A stretch of DNA of 20,489 bases from Nitrospinota bacterium. Its GTDB lineage: Bacteria > JADFOP01 > DATKYB01. Position numbers and translations under genes: made by a program. Below, piece by piece: positions 9,557 to 17,038 of this stretch. Numbering within the stretch: the first letter of the stretch is position 1; every line of letters begins with the position of its first letter. Under the pieces are notes generated by a model. The model did no database searches and was not told where the DNA came from. It worked only from the letters and a program-made list of their open reading frames with translations. The stretch is from NCBI GenBank assembly GCA_035528715.1, contig DATKYB010000003.1:1-20489 (forward strand), written 5' to 3'.

Positions 9557-9733
9557 CTAGCACCTTGAGGGCGCGCAGAGATTTTCTTCATTTTTAGCGG
9601 CCCTTCCGCACTTTGTGCAGACAAACTCAGCACCCTTCGCAAGTTTTTTAATAACATCAAAGTCTTCAGCCTTTGCTAGCTGGCACATATGTTTTTCATG
9701 ACCCAAACACTCCTCTTTTGTAACTTCCGCCAT
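9557..9733 (-). CDS. Small cysteine-rich protein, likely metal-binding, 58 residues
   Basis: The frame runs from ATG at 9733 to a TAG at 9557. The Shine-Dalgarno site GGAGG, seven bases upstream of the ATG, is excellent. The N-terminal half has Cys9, His12, His15 and Cys17. The C-terminal half has a zinc-ribbon-like CTKCGRAA (Cys39, Cys42), then Cys53 and Cys58 at the very end. There is no signal peptide, so it is probably cytoplasmic. From memory, short proteins with a C-x2-CGR-A and ENLC-x-P ending are widespread and uncharacterised in sulfate-reducing and related bacteria; this should be checked. A metal site (zinc, or possibly iron) is inferred from the Cys pattern. The gene is convergent with carB and separated from it by a shared terminator, so it is its own transcription unit. 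I cannot give it a function. Confidence 0.85.
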   Translation of the reverse strand: MAEVTKEECLGHEKHMCQLAKAEDFDVIKKLAKGAEFVCTKCGRAAKNEENLCAPSRC

Positions 9734-9774
9734 AGAAAATCCTCCTTTCTTATTTAATGAGAGACTCTTTTAAA

Positions 9775-9803
9775 TAAATAATAGATATCATGGGTTCTGT
9801 CAA
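9775..9803 (-). promoter_or_regulatory. Candidate promoter for the small Cys-rich gene
   Basis: On the minus strand a perfect TTGACA (9803 to 9798) is followed 17 bases on by TATTTA (9780 to 9775), a weak -10. It lies about 40 bases upstream of the start codon at 9733. The -35 is convincing and the -10 is not. Confidence 0.45.
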
Positions 9804-9862
9804 TACTTTTCTTCAACCCCCCTTTTTTTGGAAAAATTTTACAGAGATAGCGAAAAACCTTC

Positions 9863-9892
9863 TTAACTCTTTTAAATCCAATAAGATAAAAT
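9863..9892 (+). promoter_or_regulatory. Weak candidate promoter for the HEAT-repeat / HD-GYP pair
   Basis: TTAACT at 9863-9868 and TAAAAT at 9887-9892 are separated by 18 bases and sit about 70 bases before the start at 9960. The divergent gap 9734-9959 must hold a plus-strand promoter, and this is the best candidate I see. The match to consensus is modest. Confidence 0.3.
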
Positions 9893-9959
9893 GTCTAAAG
9901 TAAACAGAAAAATAGACCGATAATATAGGAGATAAATTATAAAGTTTTTGGGGAGTCAG

Positions 9960-12050
9960 ATGGGAGAAGTCTTAGAAAAACAAGACATTGCCTATGCAAA
10001 GAATATCATCGATCTTTTCCTTAAAGCCAGAGATTCTCAAGAGATTCATAACGGAAAAAAAGAGGTCTCTTCAAGAATAATCGATGAAATTTATCAGGAA
10101 TTTTCTCGAATTTTGACCCTAAAGGAAAAATTGAATTTTGGAATCAAAGGGAACAGGATAGAATATGATTCTGAACCGGTCTATGCCAGCATAGAGAAAA
10201 AGGACAACCTCGCCCTCTTCTTTTTTAATGACGGAATCAGGGAGATTAGCTTTAAAAAGGGGCTCACCAAGGAAGAAACAAAGAAGTTTGTTAAGATCGT
10301 CTCTACAGACTTTGACTCAGAAAGAAAAGAAGATGATGTCGTTACCATTCTTTGGGAGAAGAACTTTCAGCATATTGGCTATGTTGTTGATGAAGCCTAT
10401 ATGACGAGAGATGAGCAAAAGGATATAGAGAAGCTTGTTGATAGGCTTGGCAGGGCTAAAAAGGTCTTTAGGATGTATGCTGAAAACAATCCCGTCCATT
10501 CAAAAATCATTAATGACCTTTATGAAATCCTTTCTGATTTTTTAAACATAAAGGATGTATTGAGACTCCATATTGAACAAAACAAAATATTTTTCAAGTC
10601 TAAAGAAGTCTATACAAATCCAGAGCGGCAAAGTAACCTCGCCCTCTTCTTTTTTAGGGATGGAATCAGACAGCTTTCCTTTAAAAAGGGACTCACTCTA
10701 AAAGAATTAAGAGATTTTCTTAAAATTATCTCTTTTGATTTTGATGTAGATAAGGAAGAGAATGACCTGGTTACATTGATGTGGGAGAAGGAATTTCAAC
10801 ATATTACCTATTATGTTGATGAAAACTTTCTTTCTGAAGGAGATGATTTTGAAGAAAAGGCTGTATCGGAACTTAAAAAAACCTATATAGAACAGGAGGA
10901 GAAGGATTTTAAAATTCAAAAAAAACCAATTAAAGAAGAGGATGGAGAAGAAGTTCTTGGCATAGAGATTTCTCCGCTCACAGATAAAGATTACCAATAC
11001 ATTGCTTTGGAGGTTGAGAAGAGCTCTAGGGATAAAACAGAGAGGCTTATGAATACTGCCCTGGGACTTTTTCATGCCACAGAGGACGCCTCTGAATATA
11101 AAGATATAGAAAATGCCATAAAAAATACTATAAACTACACCATTGAGACGAGCAAATTTAATATAGTAATTAGGTTTTTAGAAAGATTAAGGGAAGACTA
11201 TCTTAAAAAGGAAGAAAAATATAGTTTTTCACCTCATTTATCGAATATTGTTTATCATTTAAGTTCAGAAAAAGTCATTGATCTGATTGGACAAATGTTT
11301 GATAGGGAAGTTCAGGTCGATGAAGAGACAAAAGAAAAATTTATTTCCCTTCTTGATAAAAGGGCCATTATTCCCTTAGCAAAAAAGCTGGCCGATTTAA
11401 AGAGTATCACAGCTACAGAGACCTTTCTTCATGCTTTAACCGTGCTTGGCAAACAGGATATCGATGCCCTTGCAGAGGGTCTTAACAATGAGAACTGGTT
11501 TGTTGTAAAGAATATTATCTCGATCTTAAGAGAGATTGGGGATAAAGATGCCTTAGGACGTCTCAAGGAGTGTATAGGGCACAGCGATAAGAGGATAAGA
11601 AGGGAAGCGATTAAAATCCTGGCAAAACTCAGCGGAAATGAGGCTTTAGAGACGATTAAGAAGGCCTTGGAGGATGAAGACCCTTTTATACGCTCCCTTG
11701 CTATCAAATCTTTAGAAGAGATAGATTCTCAAGAATCAAAGAGAATTATCCTAGAAAAGATTCAAGAGAAAGATTTTCCTCATAAGAGTTATAGCGATAA
11801 AAAAGGATATTTTCAGATTCTGTCAAAGACAAAAGACCCCGAAATAAAAAATCTTCTTTTAAAAATTTTTAAAAAGAGAAGCCTTTTCAAAGGTGCAATG
11901 CATAATGATACAAAGGCGGTTATTGCATATTATTTTGGGAATACACAATTTAAAGAGGCCCTTCCTTATCTTAATAAATTAAAAAATTCAAGACACAAAC
12001 TTCTCAGGACCAATGTCAATATAGCAATCAGGAAGATAAAAAATGGTTGA
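9960..12050 (+). CDS. HEAT-repeat protein with a duplicated N-terminal module
   Basis: This is a 696-residue protein with no signal peptide or membrane segment, so probably a cytoplasmic scaffold. I chose ATG 9960 because GGGGAG lies just upstream; a TTG at 9948 would add four residues but has no well-placed ribosome-binding site. Two copies of one module stand in tandem, exactly 143 residues apart. NLALFFFNDGIREISFKKG (about 83-101) matches NLALFFFRDGIRQLSFKKG (about 226-244), and WEKNFQHIGYVVDEA matches WEKEFQHITYYVDEN. A charged linker follows (about 295-335). From about 465 to the end, two-helix HEAT/PBS-like repeats are seen, with IRREAIKILAKLSG and IRSLAIKSLEEID typical. The gene overlaps the HD-GYP gene by 8 bases, so the two products probably act together. 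I infer a signalling or assembly role but cannot name one. Confidence 0.85.
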   Translation: MGEVLEKQDIAYAKNIIDLFLKARDSQEIHNGKKEVSSRIIDEIYQEFSRILTLKEKLNFGIKGNRIEYDSEPVYASIEKKDNLALFFFNDGIREISFKKGLTKEETKKFVKIVSTDFDSERKEDDVVTILWEKNFQHIGYVVDEAYMTRDEQKDIEKLVDRLGRAKKVFRMYAENNPVHSKIINDLYEILSDFLNIKDVLRLHIEQNKIFFKSKEVYTNPERQSNLALFFFRDGIRQLSFKKGLTLKELRDFLKIISFDFDVDKEENDLVTLMWEKEFQHITYYVDENFLSEGDDFEEKAVSELKKTYIEQEEKDFKIQKKPIKEEDGEEVLGIEISPLTDKDYQYIALEVEKSSRDKTERLMNTALGLFHATEDASEYKDIENAIKNTINYTIETSKFNIVIRFLERLREDYLKKEEKYSFSPHLSNIVYHLSSEKVIDLIGQMFDREVQVDEETKEKFISLLDKRAIIPLAKKLADLKSITATETFLHALTVLGKQDIDALAEGLNNENWFVVKNIISILREIGDKDALGRLKECIGHSDKRIRREAIKILAKLSGNEALETIKKALEDEDPFIRSLAIKSLEEIDSQESKRIILEKIQEKDFPHKSYSDKKGYFQILSKTKDPEIKNLLLKIFKKRSLFKGAMHNDTKAVIAYYFGNTQFKEALPYLNKLKNSRHKLLRTNVNIAIRKIKNG

Positions 12051-13452
12051 TAATCCACAAATACAGGAAGACAGAACGCCAAGAAGCCTCATTAATCATC
12101 TGTCCATTCTTCTTAGAAATCTACAGATACATGATCCCAACAACACGGCTGTTAGAGATTCAATCGAGAAATTCATGAAGCTTGTTACCCCTGTTCTCAA
12201 CTCAGAAAAAGAGCTCAGAATCGACCTCATCGGAGAGTACTTCTATTTGAATAATTCAAGGGTAAAGTTTCCATTGAACCTTCTCCAGAGCTTTGATTTT
12301 CTCATAAGTGAGTTCAAAAAGAGAAGGCTTGGGAGCATTATCTTTGGTGAGCATACCAACCTAACAGACATCCAGAGTCTCATCATGGCGCTTCTTGCAT
12401 CTTCTTCTTCGGGCGATCCTTTGGAATCCATGGAGACAATCCTTAAAGATGTTGACAACATCTGGATTGAGGAGTTCCATGAGGCGAAAGAGACGCAAGT
12501 CGTGGACAAAAAAAAGGGTGTTACGAAGGCATATTATAATGTTGTTTCATGTGCGAAGAGCATTGCTGAGCGGATCAAAACAAATGAAAAAATTGAGTTT
12601 AAAAAGGCAAAAAGAGCGATTGAACCGATTTTAGATTTGGTCATAGCTGAAGAACCCCTCCTCTATGGAATGACTGCAATAAAGGACTATGATGAGTATA
12701 CCTATTACCATTCTGTTAATGTGTGCATCTTTTGTGTTACCATTGGCCAGAAGTTAGGTTTAAGCAGGAAGGCATTGAGAGATCTAGGTATCGTTGGCCT
12801 TTTTCACGATATCGGAAAGACCCACATCCCCGTTGCTATTCTCAATAAACCAGGCAAATTAAACGAGTACGAATGGAAAATCATGAAAAAGCATCCTTTT
12901 GAGGGCTTTAGAGAAATCATCAAAATGAGAAAAGTTGATCAACAGCTTATGAGAATGGCCATGGCTTCCCTAGAACACCATATCAAGTGTGACCTTTCGG
13001 GATATCCGAGTGTTAAGCATATATCTGAATTGAATCTTTATTCAAAGATTGTATCCATAGCGGATCAGTATGATGCAATGACATCAGCCCGGGTTTACTC
13101 CCGTGAGCCAAAGTCGCCAAACAAGACACTTACTATTATGGTAGAAAACGCTGGTTCTGATCTCGATCCCGTTTTGCTTAAGGTCTTTTTAAATATTGTC
13201 GGCACCTTTCCTATCGGCTCTTTTGTTAGTCTCAATACAAAAGAGGTGGGATTTGTACAGGAGTCCAATAAATTCCTTTTTGAAAGGCCAAAGGTTCTTA
13301 TTATTTTTGACAGCAAAGGGCAAAGAATAGAGAAACCCTTTGTGAAAGACCTCTCTCGAAAGGATGAGCAAGGAAGGTATTTAGGCGCGATAACAAGGAC
13401 CCTTGATCCGAAAGAGTATAATATAAGCTATGCTGAATATATATTAAACTAG
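12043..13452 (+). CDS. HD-GYP-type phosphohydrolase, possible c-di-GMP phosphodiesterase
   Basis: The 469-residue protein has an N-terminal region (about 15-145) that begins LLRNLQIHDPNN and may share its core with the module of the preceding protein. An HD-GYP-like domain covers about 215-385. Metal-site residues present are His223, His255-Asp256 in HDIGK, His284 in KKHP, His312-His313, and Asp341 in SIADQYDAMT. The signature following the His pair reads HHIKCDLSGYP, instead of the usual HHE-x2-DGSGYP: GYP is kept, but Glu and the first Gly are replaced. A C-terminal region of about 80 residues follows, with GSFVSLNTKEVGFV resembling the tail seen in related proteins. HD-GYP proteins cleave cyclic di-GMP; activity here is inferred. 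The start at 12043 has AGGAAG seven bases upstream and overlaps the HEAT gene by 8 bases, so the two are coupled. Confidence 0.88.
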   Translation: MVDNPQIQEDRTPRSLINHLSILLRNLQIHDPNNTAVRDSIEKFMKLVTPVLNSEKELRIDLIGEYFYLNNSRVKFPLNLLQSFDFLISEFKKRRLGSIIFGEHTNLTDIQSLIMALLASSSSGDPLESMETILKDVDNIWIEEFHEAKETQVVDKKKGVTKAYYNVVSCAKSIAERIKTNEKIEFKKAKRAIEPILDLVIAEEPLLYGMTAIKDYDEYTYYHSVNVCIFCVTIGQKLGLSRKALRDLGIVGLFHDIGKTHIPVAILNKPGKLNEYEWKIMKKHPFEGFREIIKMRKVDQQLMRMAMASLEHHIKCDLSGYPSVKHISELNLYSKIVSIADQYDAMTSARVYSREPKSPNKTLTIMVENAGSDLDPVLLKVFLNIVGTFPIGSFVSLNTKEVGFVQESNKFLFERPKVLIIFDSKGQRIEKPFVKDLSRKDEQGRYLGAITRTLDPKEYNISYAEYILN

Positions 13453-13507
13453 CCTTACCTCTCTTTAGAAATAATCATTCTCCCTTTTTTGGCTTACCCC
13501 TTTTGCC

Positions 13508-13536
13508 TTGACAAATATTATCCTCTCTGTTATCAA
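13508..13536 (+). promoter_or_regulatory. Promoter of the menaquinone operon
   Basis: A perfect TTGACA (13508-13513), a 17-base spacer and TATCAA (13531-13536, four of six matches) form a good sigma70-type promoter 46 bases before the GTG start of the ubiD-like gene. The five genes that follow are closely spaced, so this could serve all of them. Confidence 0.65.
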
Positions 13537-13581
13537 AAGGTGCGATAATCTGTTTTTTCATTCCATCCGAAGGGGTTATTT

Positions 13582-15051
13582 GTGGCTTTTAAGAACCTAA
13601 GAGAATTTGTCTCTCGATTAGAAAAAGAAGGGGAGCTAAAGAGGGTTTCTGTTCCAGTTAACCCTGAGCTAGAGATTACTGAGATTGCTGATAGGGTGGT
13701 GAAAAGGTCTGGCCCTGCCCTTCTCTTTGAAAGGGTTGTGGGCTCAAAGGTCCCTTTACTCATTAATGCTTTTGGATCGAAAAGGAGGATGGCCCTAGCC
13801 CTTGGGGTTGGGGACATAGAAGAGATTGCCAAGGAGATTCAATCTCTTATTGAAACAGAGATTCCATCAGGACTTTTTGATAAGATAAAGACCCTAGCAA
13901 GAGCGGCAAAGCTCACCTCTTTTACGCCTGAGATAGTAAAGAATGGAGAGTGTAAGGATGTCATCATAAAAGAGAACCCATCCTTAAATATCTTACCCAT
14001 TATGAAATGCTGGCCAGAAGACGGAGGGAGATATCTTACCCTTCCACAGGTATTCACCAAAAGCCTCAAAGATGGAAAGAGGAATGTGGGGATGTACAGG
14101 ATGCAGGTCTTTGATGAGAAAGCAGCTGGGATGCACTGGCATATCCACCACGATGGCGCAAGGCATTTTCAAGAATATAAGAATGCAGGAAAAAGGATGG
14201 AGGTTGCTGTTGCTCTTGGTGGGGACCCTGCCCTTACCTATGTGGCTACTGCGCCCCTTCCTCCAAACCTTGATGAAGTCTTGTTTGCGGGGTTCTTAAG
14301 GAAAAAGAAGGTTCAGCTCGTTAAAGGGGAGACCATTGATATCGAGGTGCCGGCAAATGCTGATATTATTCTTGAGGGATATGTAGAGCCAGATGAGATG
14401 AGAAGGGAAGGCCCTTTTGGAGACCATACGGGCTATTATTCTCTGGCTGATGATTATCCTGTGTTTCATCTGACCTGCATCACCCATAAAAAAGATCCCA
14501 TCTATCCTTCAACGATCGTTGGAAAGCCACCCATGGAAGATGCCTTTATGGGAAAAGCAACAGAGAGAATATTTTTACCCCTCATAAAGATTCAGATTCC
14601 TGAGATTATCGATATCAACTTTCCTATAGAGGGCGTGTTTCATAATCTTGCTATCATCTCCATCGATAAGAGATATCCCTTTCATGCCAGAAAGGTCATG
14701 CACAATATCTGGGGAATGGGCCAGATGATGTTTACAAAGACCATTATCATTGTCGATGCTGATATTGATATCCATAACCTTAATGAAGTACTGTGGAGGG
14801 TAACCAGCAGCATAGATCCCAGAAGAGATATCACCTTTACTGATGGGCCTGTAGATGTTCTTGATCACGCATCACCTCTTCCAACTGTAGGATCAAAGAT
14901 GGGAATTGATGCCACAAAAAAATGGAAAGAAGAGGGGTTTAATAGAAAGTGGCCTAGCGAGATTGAGATGTCCAAAGATATTATCGAGCTTGTAGAGAAG
15001 AGATGGAAGGAGTATGGTTTTGATTCTCAAGAAAAAAAGGAAAATCTTTGA
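13582..15051 (+). CDS. UbiD-family decarboxylase, likely MqnL-type in menaquinone synthesis
   Basis: UbiD enzymes decarboxylate aromatic acids using prenylated FMN. In futalosine-route organisms a UbiD homologue removes the carboxyl group after prenylation of 1,4-dihydroxy-6-naphthoate. The 489-residue length is typical. NVGMYRMQ (168-175) carries the conserved Asn and Arg173 of the cofactor site. HWHIHHDGARH (185-195) and the REGPFGDHTGYYS block (275-287), with the catalytic Glu277, are clear. The GTG start follows AAGGGG at six bases, and the family-typical FKNLREFVSRLE opens the protein. It overlaps the prenyltransferase gene in a TGATG junction. With a UbiA-like gene and mqnE, mqnA and mqnC downstream, a menaquinone role is much likelier than ubiquinone synthesis. 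A UbiX-type flavin prenyltransferase must be supplied from elsewhere. Confidence 0.9.
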   Translation: MAFKNLREFVSRLEKEGELKRVSVPVNPELEITEIADRVVKRSGPALLFERVVGSKVPLLINAFGSKRRMALALGVGDIEEIAKEIQSLIETEIPSGLFDKIKTLARAAKLTSFTPEIVKNGECKDVIIKENPSLNILPIMKCWPEDGGRYLTLPQVFTKSLKDGKRNVGMYRMQVFDEKAAGMHWHIHHDGARHFQEYKNAGKRMEVAVALGGDPALTYVATAPLPPNLDEVLFAGFLRKKKVQLVKGETIDIEVPANADIILEGYVEPDEMRREGPFGDHTGYYSLADDYPVFHLTCITHKKDPIYPSTIVGKPPMEDAFMGKATERIFLPLIKIQIPEIIDINFPIEGVFHNLAIISIDKRYPFHARKVMHNIWGMGQMMFTKTIIIVDADIDIHNLNEVLWRVTSSIDPRRDITFTDGPVDVLDHASPLPTVGSKMGIDATKKWKEEGFNRKWPSEIEMSKDIIELVEKRWKEYGFDSQEKKENL

Positions 15052-15917
15052 TGTATAGAAAACTCTCTGTCATCTTAGAGGATATAAAGTTTGAGCACAC
15101 CCTCTTTGCCCTCCCCTTTGCCCTTATGAGCGCATTTATTGCAGCAGGCGGTATTCCGCTTTTGGATAAATTGTTCTGGATATTAGTGGCCATGGGAGGG
15201 GCTCGGAGCGCTGCGATGTCCTTTAATCGGGTTGTTGATGCAAAATTTGATAAAGTAAATATCAGAACAAGGAACTGGGCCATTCCTTCTGGAAAACTTA
15301 AAAAATCCCAATATACCATCTTTATTTTTATTTCGATCCTTATTTTCGAGCTGGCATGTTTTAACTTAAACACCTTGGCTTTTTATCTCTCGCCCCTCGC
15401 TCTCTTTATTTTATTCTTCTACTCCTTTACCAAGAGATTTACGATATTTTCCCATTTCTTTTTGGGATTGGCTCTTGGGATTGCGCCTGTTGGTGCATGG
15501 ATTGCCATAAGGGAGGAGATTTCCCTTGCCTCTCTGATTATTGGACTCTCCGTTCTTTTATGGACCGCGGGATTTGATATCATTTATGCCTGTCAGGATG
15601 TAGAATTTGATAAAGAACAGAAACTCTTCTCTTTTCCAGAGAGATTTGGCATTTCCTTTTCCCTTCGTTTCTCATATTTCCTCCATATGATTGTCATCAT
15701 AACATTAGCTCTCTTGATATTTATAGCTGATTTGAGACATATCTATCTTGTTGGATGGTTGATGATTAGCCTTCTCTTGATATATGAACACCGAATTATA
15801 AAGCCTTCTGACCTATCGAGAGTTAATACGGCCTTTTTTACCATAAATGGTGCGGTAAGCCTTTTTCTCATGTTTTTTACCCTTTTTGATATCCTCTATG
15901 GAAGATTTTTTATTTAG
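15051..15917 (+). CDS. mqnP: UbiA-family prenyltransferase, likely MqnP
   Basis: This integral membrane enzyme would attach a polyprenyl chain to 1,4-dihydroxy-6-naphthoate. It has 288 residues and about eight or nine hydrophobic segments. The first Asp-rich motif is NRVVDAKFDKVN, with Asn59, Asp63 and Asp67, and the second is QDVEFDKE, with Asp183 and Asp187. These bind Mg-diphosphate in the family. FEHTLFALPFALMSAFIA near the N-terminus is typical of this branch. The stretch RTRNWAIPSG has Trp where many relatives have Arg. The ATG at 15051 overlaps the ubiD-like stop codon (TGATG) and has AAGGA eight to ten bases upstream; a TTG three bases earlier is less likely. The downstream mqnE start lies inside its last codons. 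The mqnP name rests on context as well as on sequence. Confidence 0.87.
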   Translation: MYRKLSVILEDIKFEHTLFALPFALMSAFIAAGGIPLLDKLFWILVAMGGARSAAMSFNRVVDAKFDKVNIRTRNWAIPSGKLKKSQYTIFIFISILIFELACFNLNTLAFYLSPLALFILFFYSFTKRFTIFSHFFLGLALGIAPVGAWIAIREEISLASLIIGLSVLLWTAGFDIIYACQDVEFDKEQKLFSFPERFGISFSLRFSYFLHMIVIITLALLIFIADLRHIYLVGWLMISLLLIYEHRIIKPSDLSRVNTAFFTINGAVSLFLMFFTLFDILYGRFFI

Positions 15918-16992
15918 TGACAAAGCATTATTAAAGATAGCTGATAAGGTGAGAGAGGAAAGACGTCTTTCTTTTGAAGACGGAGTTTTGCTCTTTAAAT
16001 CTCCTGATCTTTTGGGCTTGGGTTATCTTGCTAACATTGTCAGGGAAAGAAAGAACGAAAATAGAGCCTATTTTGTTAATAATCGACACATCAATCCCAC
16101 AAATATATGTGTAAATCTCTGTAGATTCTGTGCCTTTGGAAAAGAGCGGGGGGATAAGGGTGCCTATGAATTATCCATGGATGAGATACTCAAGAAGGCA
16201 GAAAAAGGGGTTGAGCAGGGAGCAAAAGAGTTTCATGTTGTTGGGGGATTACATCCCGACCTTCCCTTTGAATACTATCTGGAAATATTAAAAAATCTCA
16301 GCTTAAGATTTCCAGACATACACATTCAGGCCTTTACAGCTGTAGAGATCGATTATTTCTCTCGTATTTCTTCTCTTTCTTTGGAGGAGACCCTAGGCAA
16401 GCTAAAAGAGGTGGGTTTAGGCTCTATCCCTGGAGGCGGTGCAGAGGTTTTTAGCGAAAGAGTGAGAGAGCTTGTTTGTCCCAAAAAGATAAGTGGCGAG
16501 AGATGGCTTGAGGTTATAGGGACTGCCCATAGACTGGGAATTAAGAGTAATGCCACCATGCTTTATGGACATATAGAGACCGCTCAGGAGAAGGTGGATC
16601 ATCTTTTGAGACTGAGGGAATTGCAGGATAAGACAGAAGGATTTATGTCTTTTATCCCTTTGGCCTTTCATCCCAAAAACACAGAAATGCCTGATATTAA
16701 GAGGACTACAGGCCACCAAGACCTCAAACACCTGGCCATATCCCGCCTTATGCTGGATAACTTTCCTCATATCAAGGCATTCTGGATTATGGTTGGTCCA
16801 AAGATTGCCCAGATTTCCCTCTCCTTTGGTGTAGATGATATTGATGGAACAGTTTCTGAGGAGAGAATCACTCATTCTGCTGGTGCCGAGACTGAGGAGT
16901 ACATCTCAAAAGAGGAACTTATCAAGATGATTAAAGAGGCAGGGAGAACACCTGTAGAAAGAGACACCCTTTATAATGTATTGGCTTGCTAA
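15898..16992 (+). CDS. mqnE: Aminodeoxyfutalosine synthase (radical SAM)
   Basis: MqnE joins SAM-derived adenosyl radical with 3-[(1-carboxyvinyl)oxy]benzoate to form 6-amino-6-deoxyfutalosine, the second step of the futalosine route. The protein has 364 residues. The radical SAM cluster is C-x3-C-x2-C, Cys71, Cys75 and Cys78, in NICVNLCRFCAF. EFHVVGGLHPD (about 111-121), AFTAVEI, GSIPGGGAEVF and NATMLYGHIET are MqnE-type motifs. It is separated from its relative MqnC by AFTAVEI and GLGSIPGGGAEVF followed by CPKK, where MqnC has AFSPPEI and a differing linker. I chose ATG 15898, overlapping mqnP by 20 bases. A TTG at 15886 is the only earlier option and neither has a clear Shine-Dalgarno site, so coupling to mqnP is likely. 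mqnA follows after 46 bases. Confidence 0.95.
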   Translation: MEDFLFSDKALLKIADKVREERRLSFEDGVLLFKSPDLLGLGYLANIVRERKNENRAYFVNNRHINPTNICVNLCRFCAFGKERGDKGAYELSMDEILKKAEKGVEQGAKEFHVVGGLHPDLPFEYYLEILKNLSLRFPDIHIQAFTAVEIDYFSRISSLSLEETLGKLKEVGLGSIPGGGAEVFSERVRELVCPKKISGERWLEVIGTAHRLGIKSNATMLYGHIETAQEKVDHLLRLRELQDKTEGFMSFIPLAFHPKNTEMPDIKRTTGHQDLKHLAISRLMLDNFPHIKAFWIMVGPKIAQISLSFGVDDIDGTVSEERITHSAGAETEEYISKEELIKMIKEAGRTPVERDTLYNVLAC

Positions 16993-17038
16993 TAAGAGCT
17001 GTTCAGACCGTATTTTCCAGAGAAACTCATAAACTATT

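Noticed and set aside
9792-9829. GGGTT / AACCC pairing before a run of seven T residues
   Set aside because: The stem is only five pairs with an 18-base loop, and it overlaps the minus-strand TTGACA; no plus-strand gene ends nearby, so I do not call it a terminator.
12395-12634. Plus-strand frame of 79 codons in another frame of the HD-GYP gene
   Set aside because: Its composition (Arg/Lys/Leu-rich) is that of an out-of-frame shadow, and the main frame is continuous, so there is no frameshift.
13582-15917. UbiD/UbiA-like pair as ubiquinone synthesis genes
   Set aside because: They are joined to mqnE, mqnA and mqnC by overlaps or short gaps, and no other ubiquinone gene is near, so the menaquinone role fits better.
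16417-16875. Minus-strand frame of 152 codons opposite mqnE
   Set aside because: It lies fully inside a secure radical SAM gene and has no recognisable protein features.
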